Shown: positions 1 to 8,581, counted from the first letter of the stretch. The stretch is DNA of 20,216 nt from an uncultured Treponema sp. (GCA_937890485.1 CALBXN010000152.1:1-20216); one strand, 5' to 3'. The notes: generated by a model from the sequence alone, not told the origin. Program-made: numbers and translations.

Positions 1-981
1 ATGGCTGCCGATACTATGGCTCGTTCTTTGGTTGCAGCTGGATGTACAAAAAATGACATCTGTCAAAATATGATGACCTATGGACTTTTTACAGGAGGAA
101 TGTGTTTTCATTACGGGGCAGAACGACTTGGAATGACTGTAATTCCTACAAGTTCAGGAAACACTATTCGTCAAATTAAATTTATGCACGATTTTGGTAC
201 AACTGTAACTCACGCAACTCCAAGTTATCTTCTTCATCTTCATCAAGCAATTGAAGAATCTGAATATGATAGAAAAGATTTTAAGTGGCGCTTAGCAGTA
301 ACTGGGGCAGAACCTCATTCAGAAGAATTGCGTTGTAAAATTCAAGATAAATTAGGAATTGAAGTTTATAACTGTTACGGAATGAGTGAATTAAATGGTC
401 CAGGTGTTGCTTTTGAATGTATTTTTAGAAAAGGAATGCACATCTGGGAAGACCGATATATAATCGAAATTATCGATCCTGTAACCTTAGAGCCTGTTCC
501 AGAAGGTGAAGTTGGTGAACTTGTTGTTACAATTCTTCACCGAGATGCAATGCCTCTTTTGCGTTATAGAACAAGAGATTTAACTCGTATCATTCCTGAA
601 CCTTGTCCTTGTGGAAGAACTCATCGTAGATTAGCTCGTTTTACAGGCCGTTCTGATGATATGCTTATTATCAATGGTGTAAATGTTTTCCCAAGTCAAA
701 TAGAAGAAGTATTGCTTAAAGTAAACGGAGTTGGAGCAAATTATTTAATCGTTGTTGAAAAACAAGGAGATTTAGACAAACTTACAGTTCAAACTGAAGT
801 TACTCCAGAAATGTTTACAGATGATACTCGTCCGTTAAATGCTTTGAAAGAAAGATTAAAAGCGGAAATGTCAGCACTGATAACTATAAATCCTGTTATC
901 GAACTTAAAGAAAGTGGTTCTATGCCAGTTTCAGAAGGTAAAGCAAAACGAGTTGACGACCGCCGTCCAAAAGATTTTTAG
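1..981 (+). CDS. paaK: Phenylacetate-CoA ligase, 3' part (5' end outside window)
   Basis: This ANL-superfamily enzyme activates phenylacetate or a similar aryl acid to its CoA thioester through an acyl-adenylate; it is cytoplasmic. The 326 residues open in the middle of the family's first domain. The stretch GLFTGGMCFHYGAERLG is typical PaaK, then come the A5-type motif YGMSELNGPG (about 127-136), the A7-type RYRTRDL (about 187-193) and the hinge region GRSDDMLIINGVNVFPSQIE (about 216-235). Family members have about 430 residues, so roughly 100 N-terminal residues with the phosphate-binding loop are missing and base 1 is not the real start. The gene ends in TAG 19 nt before the sugar kinase, so they are probably co-transcribed. 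No other phenylacetate catabolism gene is nearby. An indolepyruvate or generic aryl-acid role is possible. Confidence 0.9.
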   Translation: MAADTMARSLVAAGCTKNDICQNMMTYGLFTGGMCFHYGAERLGMTVIPTSSGNTIRQIKFMHDFGTTVTHATPSYLLHLHQAIEESEYDRKDFKWRLAVTGAEPHSEELRCKIQDKLGIEVYNCYGMSELNGPGVAFECIFRKGMHIWEDRYIIEIIDPVTLEPVPEGEVGELVVTILHRDAMPLLRYRTRDLTRIIPEPCPCGRTHRRLARFTGRSDDMLIINGVNVFPSQIEEVLLKVNGVGANYLIVVEKQGDLDKLTVQTEVTPEMFTDDTRPLNALKERLKAEMSALITINPVIELKESGSMPVSEGKAKRVDDRRPKDF

Positions 982-1000
982 TAAAATTAAGGAACTTCCA

Positions 1001-1993
1001 ATGAAAAAAATTGTCTGTTTTGGCGAAATTATGATGAGATTAAATCCTCTAAATAAAGAAAGATTTATCCAAGCAGACAATTTTGCTATTTCTTATTCTG
1101 GGGCTGAAGCAAATGTTTGTGCTAGTCTTGCAAATTACTTTGAAGATTCATCACAAATTTATTTTGTTTCAAAAGTTCCAGCAAATGAACTTGGAAAATC
1201 TAGTATAAAAACTTTGCGTTCACAAAACATCAATACAGAATATGTTGTGCAAGGTGGTCAGCGTCTTGGCTTGTATTTTTTAGAAGAAGGCGCAAGTCAG
1301 CGTCCTTCAAAAGTAATTTATGACAGAAAAAATTCTTCTTTTGCAGAATCTTCAGTAACTGATTACAATTGGGATATAATTTTTGAAGATTGTTCTTGGT
1401 TTCATTTTTCAGGGATAACTCCGGCTTTATCTGATAATCTTGCAGAAATTTGTAAAATGGCTTGTAAAAAAGCAAAAGAAAAAAACATCAAAATTAGTTG
1501 CGATTTAAATTATAGAAAAAAACTTTGGACAACAGAAAAAGCAAATTCTGTAATGAGTGAGTTATTTGAATTTGTTGATGTTTGTATTGCCAATGAAGAA
1601 GATGTTCAAAATGTTTTTGGGTTACAAGGAAGTTACGAAGAACTTGCTCAAAAAATTATCCAAAAATTTTCTTGCAAATTAGTTGCCTTTACTTTACGAG
1701 AATCTTTTAGTGCAGATAAAAATATTTGGTCTAGTTTGTTATTTTCAAAAACAGAATCATTTAAATCTGAAAAATATGAAATTCAAATTGTAGATAGAGT
1801 TGGTGCTGGAGATAGTTTTTCTGGTGCCTTGATTTATGCCTTATTAAATGATTATTCAAATCAAAATTCTTTAGAATTTGCAACTGCTGCTTCTTGCTTA
1901 AAACATTCTATTCACGGTGATTTTAATCAAGTTACGGTGGATGAAGTTTTATCACTTATGAATGGAAACGCAAACGGTCGCATCCAAAGATAA
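1001..1993 (+). CDS. kdgK: PfkB-family sugar kinase, probably 2-keto-3-deoxygluconate kinase
   Basis: A ribokinase/PfkB-fold kinase of 330 residues. The N-terminal FGEIMMRL and GAEANVCASLA (34-44) match the substrate-binding lid and first signature as found in 2-keto-3-deoxygluconate kinases. The C-terminal DRVGAGDSFSGAL (265-277) is the second PfkB signature with the anion hole and catalytic base D271. KdgK would phosphorylate KDG to KDPG in uronate/pectin breakdown. The ATG at 1001 is chosen over an in-frame ATG at 914 because the latter lies inside the upstream gene and adds unrelated residues, whereas AAGGA at 989-993 sits 7 nt before 1001 and MKKIVCFGEI is the usual family start. A transporter gene follows after 8 nt. 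The substrate is inferred; other 2-keto-sugar acids or fructose cannot be excluded. Confidence 0.85.
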   Translation: MKKIVCFGEIMMRLNPLNKERFIQADNFAISYSGAEANVCASLANYFEDSSQIYFVSKVPANELGKSSIKTLRSQNINTEYVVQGGQRLGLYFLEEGASQRPSKVIYDRKNSSFAESSVTDYNWDIIFEDCSWFHFSGITPALSDNLAEICKMACKKAKEKNIKISCDLNYRKKLWTTEKANSVMSELFEFVDVCIANEEDVQNVFGLQGSYEELAQKIIQKFSCKLVAFTLRESFSADKNIWSSLLFSKTESFKSEKYEIQIVDRVGAGDSFSGALIYALLNDYSNQNSLEFATAASCLKHSIHGDFNQVTVDEVLSLMNGNANGRIQR

Positions 1994-2001
1994 AAATCAA
2001 T

Positions 2002-2865
2002 ATGAAATCTTCTGTTTATTCAATGTTTGTAATTTTAGCTGGAACTCTTTGGGGAATTATTAGTGTATTCTTAAAAGGGCTTTATTCTGCTGGTTTTTCT
2101 ACTTTACAAGTGATGTTTTTACGTGGATTTATTTCTAGCGTATTTATGGCAATTTTTTTATTTGTAAAAGATAAATCATTATTGAAATTCAAACTAAAAG
2201 ATATTTGGCTTTTTTTAGGAACTGGGGTAATCAGTTTAACATTTTTTTCTTTGTGTTACTTTTATACGATTTTAGAAAGCGGTGCTTCTGTTGCAGTAAT
2301 TCTTCTATATACTTCACCAATTTTTGTTTTGATAATGTCTGTTTTGTTTTTTAAGGAAAAAGTTACGTTATTAAAAATTCTTGCTTTGTGCTTAACTTTT
2401 TTAGGATGTATTTTAGTTAGTGGAGTTGGCTCAACTTCTGGATTAAGTGCAAAAGGATTTTTTATCGGTTTGTGTGCTGGTCTTGGTTATGCCTTATATT
2501 CTATTTTTAGTCGACTTGCTTTAAAAAAATATGATTATTTAACAGTTACATTTTACACTTTTTTATTTTCTGCAATTAGTATAATTCCCTTCTGTTCAAT
2601 TTCTGAAATTCCTAATTTGATAAGTTCTAAAACAATCTTACTTTCATGTGGAATTGCGTTATTTTGTACAGTTTTACCTTACATTTTTTACACAATTGGT
2701 TTAAGTGGAATGGAAACAGGCAAAGCCGCCATCTTAGTTACAGTAGAGCCTTTAGTTGCAACAATTATCGGATTTGTACTTTGGAAGGAAGATTTTTCGC
2801 TAATCAAATTGATTGGAATAATTTCAATTTTTATTTCTGTGTTGTTGTTAAGTAGGGAAGGGTGA
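2002..2865 (+). CDS. EamA/DMT-family inner-membrane transporter
   Basis: A 287-residue, very hydrophobic protein with about ten predicted membrane helices arranged as two EamA repeats (about 5-137 and 148-283), the standard length and layout of drug/metabolite transporters. Typical features are the opening AGTLWGIISVFLKGL, a short cationic loop LKFKLKDIW between helices 2 and 3, and the second-repeat ending GKAAILVTVEPLVATIIG. Relatives move amino acids, nucleosides or sugar acids; the substrate here cannot be read from sequence. The ATG follows the kinase stop by 8 nt with no clear Shine-Dalgarno, which suggests translational coupling within the paaK-kinase unit. A sugar-acid substrate is a guess from the neighbouring kinase. 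Confidence 0.85.
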   Translation: MKSSVYSMFVILAGTLWGIISVFLKGLYSAGFSTLQVMFLRGFISSVFMAIFLFVKDKSLLKFKLKDIWLFLGTGVISLTFFSLCYFYTILESGASVAVILLYTSPIFVLIMSVLFFKEKVTLLKILALCLTFLGCILVSGVGSTSGLSAKGFFIGLCAGLGYALYSIFSRLALKKYDYLTVTFYTFLFSAISIIPFCSISEIPNLISSKTILLSCGIALFCTVLPYIFYTIGLSGMETGKAAILVTVEPLVATIIGFVLWKEDFSLIKLIGIISIFISVLLLSREG

Positions 2866-2903
2866 ACTTGTCATTTTCTAACTTTTTCTCTACGGAGCGT
2901 TTA

Positions 2904-2939
2904 TTGAGTTAAGCCTTTTGTCAATGTATAATTTCAATT
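2904..2939 (+). promoter_or_regulatory. Promoter giving a probably leaderless mRNA for the HTH gene
   Basis: TTGAGT (2904-2909), a 17-nt spacer and a perfect TATAAT (2927-2932). The ATG is at 2940, only 7 nt after the -10 box, so transcription should start at or next to the start codon. No Shine-Dalgarno is present. Confidence 0.7.
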
Positions 2940-3524
2940 ATGGATAACGCAAAAATTGGAAAATTGATTTATAACTTACGAAAAAATGCAAAACTTACAC
3001 AAAATCAACTTGCAGAAAAATTAAATGTTAGTGATAAAGCTGTTTCAAAATGGGAAAGAGGTTTTGGCTGTCCTGATATTTCTTTGTTACCAGAAATTGC
3101 AAATTTTTTTCAAGTTGATTTAGAATCTTTGTTGAACGGCGAACTTGAGAATCGTGATATTCTTGGAGGAAATATGAAAAAACTAAAATTTTATGTGTGT
3201 CAAAATTGTAAAAATGTAATTACTTCAATGACAGAAACAAATATCACTTGTTGTGGAAAAAAATTAAAATCTTTAAAAGTTCAAAAATCTACAGAAAGCC
3301 ATCAATTAAAAATTGAAAAAATTGAAAACGAATTTTTTATCACAACAGAACACCCTATGAAACGGGAACATTTTATTTCTTTTGTAGCATTATTAACAGG
3401 CGATACTCTTGTCTTAAAAAAATTATATCCTGAGTGGGATTTACAAGTGCGGCTTCCTATTCTTCCTTATGGAAAATTATTTTATTTTTGTACCGAAGAT
3501 GGATTGTTTTGTCAGGATGTGTAA
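2940..3524 (+). CDS. HTH (Cro/C1-type) regulator fused to a degenerate desulfoferrodoxin-like domain
   Basis: A 194-residue two-domain protein. Residues 5-67 form a Cro/C1 helix-turn-helix (LTQNQLAEKLNVSDKAVSKW, 19-38). From residue 79 the sequence resembles desulfoferrodoxin: FYVCQNC (C87, C90) and CCGKK (C104, C105) form a desulforedoxin-like four-cysteine metal site, then HPMKREHF (H138, H144) matches the superoxide reductase HPMxxEH iron-ligand motif, and C184 lies where the axial cysteine is expected. The usual KHVP loop is replaced (around H121) and the CxxH partner has become CTED, so full superoxide reductase activity is doubtful. A metal- or redox-responsive regulator is the likely role (inference). 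The gene follows its own promoter and appears to be translated leaderlessly. An internal start at 3174 could release the second domain alone. Confidence 0.8.
   Translation: MDNAKIGKLIYNLRKNAKLTQNQLAEKLNVSDKAVSKWERGFGCPDISLLPEIANFFQVDLESLLNGELENRDILGGNMKKLKFYVCQNCKNVITSMTETNITCCGKKLKSLKVQKSTESHQLKIEKIENEFFITTEHPMKREHFISFVALLTGDTLVLKKLYPEWDLQVRLPILPYGKLFYFCTEDGLFCQDV
3165..3176 (+). promoter_or_regulatory. Internal Shine-Dalgarno and ATG at the domain boundary
   Basis: GGAGGA (3165-3170) is followed by ATG at 3174, in frame with the HTH gene at residue 79. The peptide from here begins MKKLKFYVCQNC, which is how free-standing desulfoferrodoxins begin. The spacing is 4 nt from GGAGG, slightly short but usable. 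It may be an internal translation start or the fossil of the ancestral gene start. Confidence 0.5.
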
Positions 3525-3558
3525 ATATTTGTTTCCTCATCTAAAAAATTTTGTGATT

Positions 3559-3601
3559 AAAAAAAAGGCACTTTACCAACCAAAATTGATAAAATGCCTT
3601 T
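3559..3601 (-). terminator. Intrinsic terminator of the acyl-CoA synthetase gene
   Basis: The arms AAAGGCACTTTA (3564-3575) and TAAAATGCCTTT (3590-3601) pair with one internal mismatch around a 14-nt loop. Read on the minus strand the stem ends in eight Ts, so it terminates the leftward gene. It may partly serve the convergent HTH gene, but the plus-strand T-run is poor. Confidence 0.75.
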
Positions 3602-3626
3602 CTCGGAATTTTTTAATTAAATTATA

Positions 3627-5591
3627 CTAAAATAATGTTTTGATAATATCAGCATATTTTTCTACGATTCTGTATCGCATCATTTCTTGTTTTGCAGAAA
3701 GTTCTTCTCCAACTGTAAAACTGTTTGGAAGTAATGCAAATTTATAGATTTTTTCACAAACTCTAAATCCATTTTCTGTAGAATCTTTAGTTTTAATTTC
3801 TGTATCTAATAAATCGATAATTTCTTTTGTTTTTAGAAGTTCTTCATAATCTCCAGTATCAAGATTGTTTTCTTTAGCAAAGGCGATTACATTTTCTTTT
3901 GAAGGAACAACTAATGCACCAAGATATTTTTGGTCTTGTCCAAGTACAATTGCACTTTCGATGTAAGGACTTGTGCAAAGTTCACTTTCAATAACTGCTG
4001 GTTCGATATTTTCACCACCTAAAAGAACGATGGTATCTTTTGCACGACCTGTAATTTTAATTTCATTATCAAATGTTAAAAGTCCAAGGTCACCTGTGTT
4101 CAACCAGCCATCTTCATCAATTATTTTTTCTGTTAAATCAGGGCGTTTATAATAACCTTTCATAACTTGTTCACTTCGAACAAAAATCAAACCTTTTTTA
4201 CCAGAACCAAGATGTTCTTTACTTGTTGCAACTCCGTTTTCTTCTGGAAGGATTTTTACTTCCATTGTTGGGAAAATTGCACCTACACAACCTGGACGAG
4301 GTTCTTTGTAGTATCTAAATGAAATAACTGGAGCTGTTTCTGTAAGACCGTATCCTTCTAAAAGATTTAAACCGATTGCTCTGTAAAAATCGTCAACATC
4401 TTTTTGTAAAGCACCACCACCACTAATTGCGATTGAAATTCTTCCACCAAATTTATCTCGGATTTTTTTGAAAACAAGAGCATCTCCTAATTGTCTTAAA
4501 GGCCATAATAAAAACATTGGAAGGATTCCACAAATTGCATCAAGAAATTTGTTTCGTTTTGAAACCTGACAAACATGACCTAAAACTTTATCTTTAGAAT
4601 TTGCGTATTTTTTACCAACGCTGATAAAGAACTTAAATAATTTTAGAGTGATTCCACCTTTTTTTACCATTGCTTTGTTTACACCATTTGCTAATGCTTC
4701 CCAAAGGCGAGGAACTCCACAAATCCATTGAGGTCTAATAACAGCCATATCACCAAGCAAAATTGATGCAACTGGCTTTGAATAAGCAAGTCCGTTTACA
4801 AAATATATTGCTACATACTGAATAAATCTTTCAAAACTGTGCCATACTGGAAGAATTGACATCCACCAATCACCTTTTTTTGATTTAATAAAATCTGGAA
4901 TTGCAGAAAGTTGAACTGTGTAATTTTTATGAGTAAGCATTACTCCTTTTGGAGTTCCAGTTGTTCCAGAAGTAAAAATAATAGTTGCATTATCTTCTGG
5001 TTGTGTTAATTCCATTTCATTTTCAATTTTTTTTGTGTTTTCTTCTGGGTTTTTAGAATAAAGTTCTTCACCGAGTTTTAGCAATTCCTCAAAATTATAA
5101 ATCTTTAAGTCTTTGTATTGAGCCATCAATTCTTCATCTTCTTTTGAAAGTGGTTCAAAAACAACTGCTGTTTTTAATAAAGGAACTTCTTCTATTTTTT
5201 CAGTAACTTTTTTTAATTGACGGGCATTTTCAAAAAATCCATAACGACAATCTGCAAATGAAATGATAAATCGAATTTCGTTTCCTAGGGAATCACATCC
5301 ACGAGGAACATCTGCACATCCTAGGGATTGAATTGCTAAGTCTGAAATCAACCATTCTCTACGGTTATCTGAAATGAGAGCAATATTTTCTCCACGAACA
5401 ATTCCAATTTCCTGTAATGCAAGTGCAAATGAAATTACATTATTATAAACTGTTTGATAAGTGAATGTCTGGAATTTTCCATCTTTGTCTTTAGAAGCCT
5501 GTAATCCTACATCTGGGTTTGCTTTTGCCCGTTCTTTGAACAATAAAGGTAGGTTTTTAGGTAATGTGTTATCAAGTGTAAATTTTGGCAT
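3627..5591 (-). CDS. Long-chain fatty acid-CoA ligase (AMP-forming)
   Basis: A 654-residue ANL enzyme of the FadD15/ACSL type that makes acyl-CoA from a free fatty acid, ATP and CoA, normally at the inner face of the membrane. Motifs in order: the phosphate-binding TSGTTGTPKG (207-216), YGLTETAP (414-421), WLNTGDLG (496-503) and GRAKDTIVLLGGENIEP (515-531). All conserved positions are intact and the length is usual for the bacterial long-chain group. The ATG at 5591 has GAGGAT 4-5 nt upstream as ribosome binding site. It is a single-gene unit with its own promoter and terminator, divergent from the 2H phosphodiesterase. Likely use: incorporating host-derived fatty acids into lipids; chain-length preference is not visible. 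Confidence 0.93.
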   Translation of the reverse strand: MPKFTLDNTLPKNLPLLFKERAKANPDVGLQASKDKDGKFQTFTYQTVYNNVISFALALQEIGIVRGENIALISDNRREWLISDLAIQSLGCADVPRGCDSLGNEIRFIISFADCRYGFFENARQLKKVTEKIEEVPLLKTAVVFEPLSKEDEELMAQYKDLKIYNFEELLKLGEELYSKNPEENTKKIENEMELTQPEDNATIIFTSGTTGTPKGVMLTHKNYTVQLSAIPDFIKSKKGDWWMSILPVWHSFERFIQYVAIYFVNGLAYSKPVASILLGDMAVIRPQWICGVPRLWEALANGVNKAMVKKGGITLKLFKFFISVGKKYANSKDKVLGHVCQVSKRNKFLDAICGILPMFLLWPLRQLGDALVFKKIRDKFGGRISIAISGGGALQKDVDDFYRAIGLNLLEGYGLTETAPVISFRYYKEPRPGCVGAIFPTMEVKILPEENGVATSKEHLGSGKKGLIFVRSEQVMKGYYKRPDLTEKIIDEDGWLNTGDLGLLTFDNEIKITGRAKDTIVLLGGENIEPAVIESELCTSPYIESAIVLGQDQKYLGALVVPSKENVIAFAKENNLDTGDYEELLKTKEIIDLLDTEIKTKDSTENGFRVCEKIYKFALLPNSFTVGEELSAKQEMMRYRIVEKYADIIKTLF

Positions 5592-5750
5592 TAAAATCCT
5601 CTTCCTAATAAAATTTTCTTGACATTATCACATATTTTGTCATTATGCAAGTATAGTTGCTATTTTTATACGATTTTTTTTAAATTTGTACTGAAAAATT
5701 TAAATTACAAATTTATCCTATAATTTATAAAAGTGTGTTACACTATAAAC
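5592..5750. promoter_or_regulatory. Divergent promoter region (acyl-CoA ligase / 2H phosphodiesterase)
   Basis: An AT-rich 159-nt spacer. Leftward: TGTGATAAT reads on the minus strand with its -10-like GATAAT at 5624-5629; the best upstream -35 match (TTGCAT) is at a non-ideal 15-nt spacing. Rightward: an extended -10 TGTTACACT (5736-5744) ends 6 nt before the ATG at 5751, and an alternative TATAAT lies at 5719-5724. There is no Shine-Dalgarno before 5751, so the rightward message is probably leaderless or has a leader of about 20 nt. Confidence 0.5.
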
Positions 5751-6320
5751 ATGATTAAAAATAAAAATTTTATTCAACAAACCCATTTTATTGGAGTTTT
5801 GGTTCCAGAAGAAATAACTCATACTTTAGAAGATTGTAGAAAATACATGAATCACACTTTTGGTTGCAAATCTGGATATGGAACTCCAATTCATATAACT
5901 TTAGTTCCGCCATTTAAATTACCAGAAGAATTTTCTACGCAGGATTTAATTTTTTCCATGAATCAAGAAATTTTTTCTGTTGATAACAAACTAAAATTTA
6001 ATGGCAGAATTGAAAATTTTGATGCCTTTGGAGATAGAACAATTTTTGCAAAAGTAATTCCAAACAAAAAATGGAATGTTCTAAGGGATAAAACTCTTGA
6101 TGCTGTGTTAAAAGTTGCTCCTGATTGTACAAAAAAAGATAAAAGACCTTTTCAACCTCATTTAACAGTTGCAAATCGAGATATTCCTTCAGGTGTTTCT
6201 GTTCAGGCTTTAGAAGTGATGAATGAACTTAACCTTATAGAAGATTTTCCTGTTGATAATATTACGATTTTTGAACGACGTGAAAATAAATGGTGTATTG
6301 CCTGGACTGGAGAATTGTAA
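5751..6320 (+). CDS. 2H phosphoesterase / 2'-5' RNA ligase-like protein
   Basis: A 189-residue member of the 2H phosphoesterase superfamily, identified by its two HxT/S motifs, HITLVPP and HLTVANR, about 90 residues apart, each followed by hydrophobic strand residues as in LigT/ThpR and YjcG-like proteins. Relatives open or form 2',5' or cyclic phosphodiester bonds in RNA or nucleotides; the natural substrate is generally unclear. The ATG at 5751 is preferred over an in-frame GTG at 5733: the extra six residues are not family-like, and an extended -10 box ends 6 nt before 5751. It is a single-gene unit closed by a strong terminator. The family call is firm, the biochemical role open. Confidence 0.85.
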   Translation: MIKNKNFIQQTHFIGVLVPEEITHTLEDCRKYMNHTFGCKSGYGTPIHITLVPPFKLPEEFSTQDLIFSMNQEIFSVDNKLKFNGRIENFDAFGDRTIFAKVIPNKKWNVLRDKTLDAVLKVAPDCTKKDKRPFQPHLTVANRDIPSGVSVQALEVMNELNLIEDFPVDNITIFERRENKWCIAWTGEL

Positions 6321-6366
6321 AACTTCCAAGACGTGTTCTATAAAGAAATATCTTGGAAGTTTTTTT
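6321..6366 (+). terminator. Intrinsic terminator after the 2H phosphoesterase gene
   Basis: A perfect 11-bp stem, AACTTCCAAGA (6321-6331) and TCTTGGAAGTT (6351-6361), begins directly after the stop codon and runs into a T-tract (6360-6366). On the opposite strand the stem is followed by a shorter T-run, so it may also stop thrH transcription arriving from the right. Confidence 0.88.
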
Positions 6367-6395
6367 ATGAAAAATATCTTTTGGGGAAAAATTAA

Positions 6396-7007
6396 TTATT
6401 TTTCGCTTTCTACTTGAGCTTTAATTGCTGCAAAAAGTTCATCGTATTCTGTAAATGCTTTTACATCAGGATTGTCTTTTTGGATATGTTCTGGTGAACG
6501 GAATAAAAATCCTTTTTCGGCTTGTTTAATCATTCCTAAATCGTTAAAAGAATCTCCCGAAGCGATTGTTTTGTATCCGATAGATTGCAAAGCTTTTATA
6601 GCGTGATATTTTCCGTTATCCTGACGCATTTTGAAGCCTGTAATCATATTTTTTTCGTCTACGATAAGTTCGTTACAGAAAATTGTAGGCATATCAAGTT
6701 GTTGCATTAAAGGAAGAGCAAATTGAGTGAAGGTGTCAGAAAGAATGATTACTTGGCAAAGTTGGCGCAATTTATCTAAAAATTCTTTTGCTCCATCAAG
6801 AGGTTTGATTTTTGCGATTGTATTTTGAATATCCTTTAGAGTAAGATTGTGTTCTTTTAAAATTCCAATTCGTTTGTTCATAAGAACATTGTAATCTGGA
6901 ATATCACGAGTTGTTAATTTTAATTCTTCAATTCCAGTTTCTTCAGCAAAGGCAATCCAAATTTCTGGAACTAAAACACCTTCTAAATCTAAACAAGTTA
7001 CGTACAT
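6396..7007 (-). CDS. thrH: ThrH: phosphoserine phosphatase / homoserine phosphotransferase
   Basis: A 203-residue HAD-superfamily enzyme. ThrH of Pseudomonas dephosphorylates phosphoserine and can transfer the phosphate to homoserine, linking serine and threonine synthesis. Motif I is DLEGVLVPE (nucleophile D7, with E9 at the place of the usual second aspartate, as in the SerB/ThrH group), motif II ILSDTF (S90), motif III region in RQDNGKYHAI and motif IV GDSFNDLGM (D152, D156). Length and motifs match ThrH rather than the longer SerB. AAGG upstream of the ATG at 7007 provides a ribosome binding site. It lies 53 nt downstream of the NhaC-like gene on the same strand, so the two may share a transcript. 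Confidence 0.9.
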   Translation of the reverse strand: MYVTCLDLEGVLVPEIWIAFAEETGIEELKLTTRDIPDYNVLMNKRIGILKEHNLTLKDIQNTIAKIKPLDGAKEFLDKLRQLCQVIILSDTFTQFALPLMQQLDMPTIFCNELIVDEKNMITGFKMRQDNGKYHAIKALQSIGYKTIASGDSFNDLGMIKQAEKGFLFRSPEHIQKDNPDVKAFTEYDELFAAIKAQVESEK

Positions 7008-7038
7008 AAAATTTCCTTAAAAAATAATTAACTGATTT

Positions 7039-7066
7039 TACTAGAAAATAAGAATTTTTTCTAGTA
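7039..7066 (-). other. Hairpin over the antiporter stop codon
   Basis: TACTAGAAAA (7039-7048) and TTTTCTAGTA (7057-7066) form a perfect 10-bp stem with an 8-nt loop, overlapping the stop codon of the antiporter gene (7061-7063). There is no clean T-run after it on the minus strand, so it looks like an intercistronic or mRNA-stabilising hairpin rather than a classical terminator. Confidence 0.5.
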
Positions 7067-8581
7067 CATCAAAAATCCTGCGATTGTAAAAAGAATCATA
7101 GAAATTCCAGCACCGATAAATCCGTAGGGCATTTGAGAAATTCCGTGTTCAAAGTTATCGCATCCACAGGCAGAAGAACTAATAATTGTTGCGTCAGAAT
7201 AGAAACAAATGTGGCTTCCAAAAACTCCAGCTGATAAAACTGCACTTACTGCCAAAACAGGATTTACGCCTACTGCTTGGGCTAGCGGAATTACGATAGG
7301 GAGTGCAATAATGTAAAGTCCCCAGTTTGTTCCTGTGATAAATTCAGTTATTCCTAAAATGATGAAAATTAAAAGAGGCATTAACTGAGGAATTTTTTCC
7401 ATAACAGGAAGTACACCTTGAATAATTGTTTGTGTAAACTGGATTCTGCTACTTGCATAACTGAATAAAAATGCCAAAACCATCAAAATTAATGGAAGAA
7501 GCATATTTTTTAAGCCTTCTATACAGTAATCTGCAAATTCTTGAGCAGTCATTAATCCTCTTGAAACATATAAAACAAACATAAATCCAAGTGTGATGAT
7601 TACACCTTTTTGCATATCAATTCCACTCAAAATTGTTGCAAGAACTAAACATGCAATTGGTAGAAGAAAATCAATCATTTTTCCGTCTGTGCAAGTTTCG
7701 TTGGAATTTCCTCTAATATCAATTTTTTCTGAGCCTGGAGGGGCAACTGGTCCACCGTTTTTTACTCGGTTATCAGCTTTTTTCATTCTTCCGATTGGTG
7801 GAATAACTCTTAAAATAAAAAGCAAAACGATAATTAAGGCTGCCCAAGCATAAAAGTTAAATGGAATTGTTTTTATGAAGTACAATAGAGAATTTTCTTC
7901 TGTTGTTAAACCGTTTGCAACAAACAAACGTGATGCAAAAACAGCCCAAGTTGAAATTGGCAAAATAACGCAAATTGGTGCGGCTGTAGAATCTACGATG
8001 TAGGTTAATTCTTCTCGTGAAACTTTGTGTTTATCTGTAATTGGTGCCATACAAGAACCAACTGTTAAACTATTAAGATAGTCATCAATGAATATGATAA
8101 TTCCTAATAGATAAGTCCACAAAAGAGTTCCCACCCTAGATTTTGAATGTTTTGCAACAAACTTTCCGAAGGCCAAACTTCCGCCTGTTTTTTCAATAAG
8201 TTTAATAATACTTCCCATTAAACCACAAACGATAATGAGCCAGCCTGTATCTTCATCCATCATTACAGATGTTAGACCTGTGTTAAATTCTGATAAAAAA
8301 TGAGTTCTATCTGCAAAGATAAAACACATTAAGGTTGCAAGAATTAATGCTTCCAGTATGCGCTTAGTAGTGAAAATATAAACTATAAGAAATAAAGCAG
8401 GAATTAGGGCAAAAAAACCGATAGAAATTCCATTTTCAGTTATTTGTTCAGAAGTTATACCCTCTGGTAAAGGTGGTAAAAATGCAGTTATAAGTAATGT
8501 TCCACCAAGTACAAAAAAAGCAGTAAGAAAGAATCTAATTATGCTTTGTTTTGTATTAACAGTTTTCAGTTGTGTGTCCAA
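7061..8581 (-). CDS. NhaC-family Na+/H+ antiporter
   Basis: A 506-residue integral membrane protein with about 11-12 hydrophobic helices. The NhaC-type signatures are visible: the first-half segment IIFIDDYLNSLTVGSCMAPI, and the C-terminal GSHICFYSDATIISSSACGC followed by DNFEHGISQMPYG, which matches the conserved GDHxSPxSDTT...H..TQxPY region of the family. Members exchange Na+ for H+ or, in some cases, transport organic acids or amino acids, so the substrate is not certain. The start is a TTG at 8581: no in-frame ATG precedes the first helix, and GGAG lies 7 nt upstream. A putative promoter precedes it at 8620-8648. ThrH follows on the same strand. Confidence 0.88.
   Translation of the reverse strand: MDTQLKTVNTKQSIIRFFLTAFFVLGGTLLITAFLPPLPEGITSEQITENGISIGFFALIPALFLIVYIFTTKRILEALILATLMCFIFADRTHFLSEFNTGLTSVMMDEDTGWLIIVCGLMGSIIKLIEKTGGSLAFGKFVAKHSKSRVGTLLWTYLLGIIIFIDDYLNSLTVGSCMAPITDKHKVSREELTYIVDSTAAPICVILPISTWAVFASRLFVANGLTTEENSLLYFIKTIPFNFYAWAALIIVLLFILRVIPPIGRMKKADNRVKNGGPVAPPGSEKIDIRGNSNETCTDGKMIDFLLPIACLVLATILSGIDMQKGVIITLGFMFVLYVSRGLMTAQEFADYCIEGLKNMLLPLILMVLAFLFSYASSRIQFTQTIIQGVLPVMEKIPQLMPLLIFIILGITEFITGTNWGLYIIALPIVIPLAQAVGVNPVLAVSAVLSAGVFGSHICFYSDATIISSSACGCDNFEHGISQMPYGFIGAGISMILFTIAGFLMY

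Noticed and set aside
914..1000. N-terminal extension of the sugar kinase from an ATG at 914
   Set aside because: It overlaps the end of the phenylacetate-CoA ligase gene, encodes no kinase-like residues, and a Shine-Dalgarno lies just before the ATG at 1001.
5283..5326. Two CCTAGGGA words 40 nt apart inside the acyl-CoA ligase gene
   Set aside because: They encode ordinary conserved residues of the enzyme; the repeat is short and probably coincidental.
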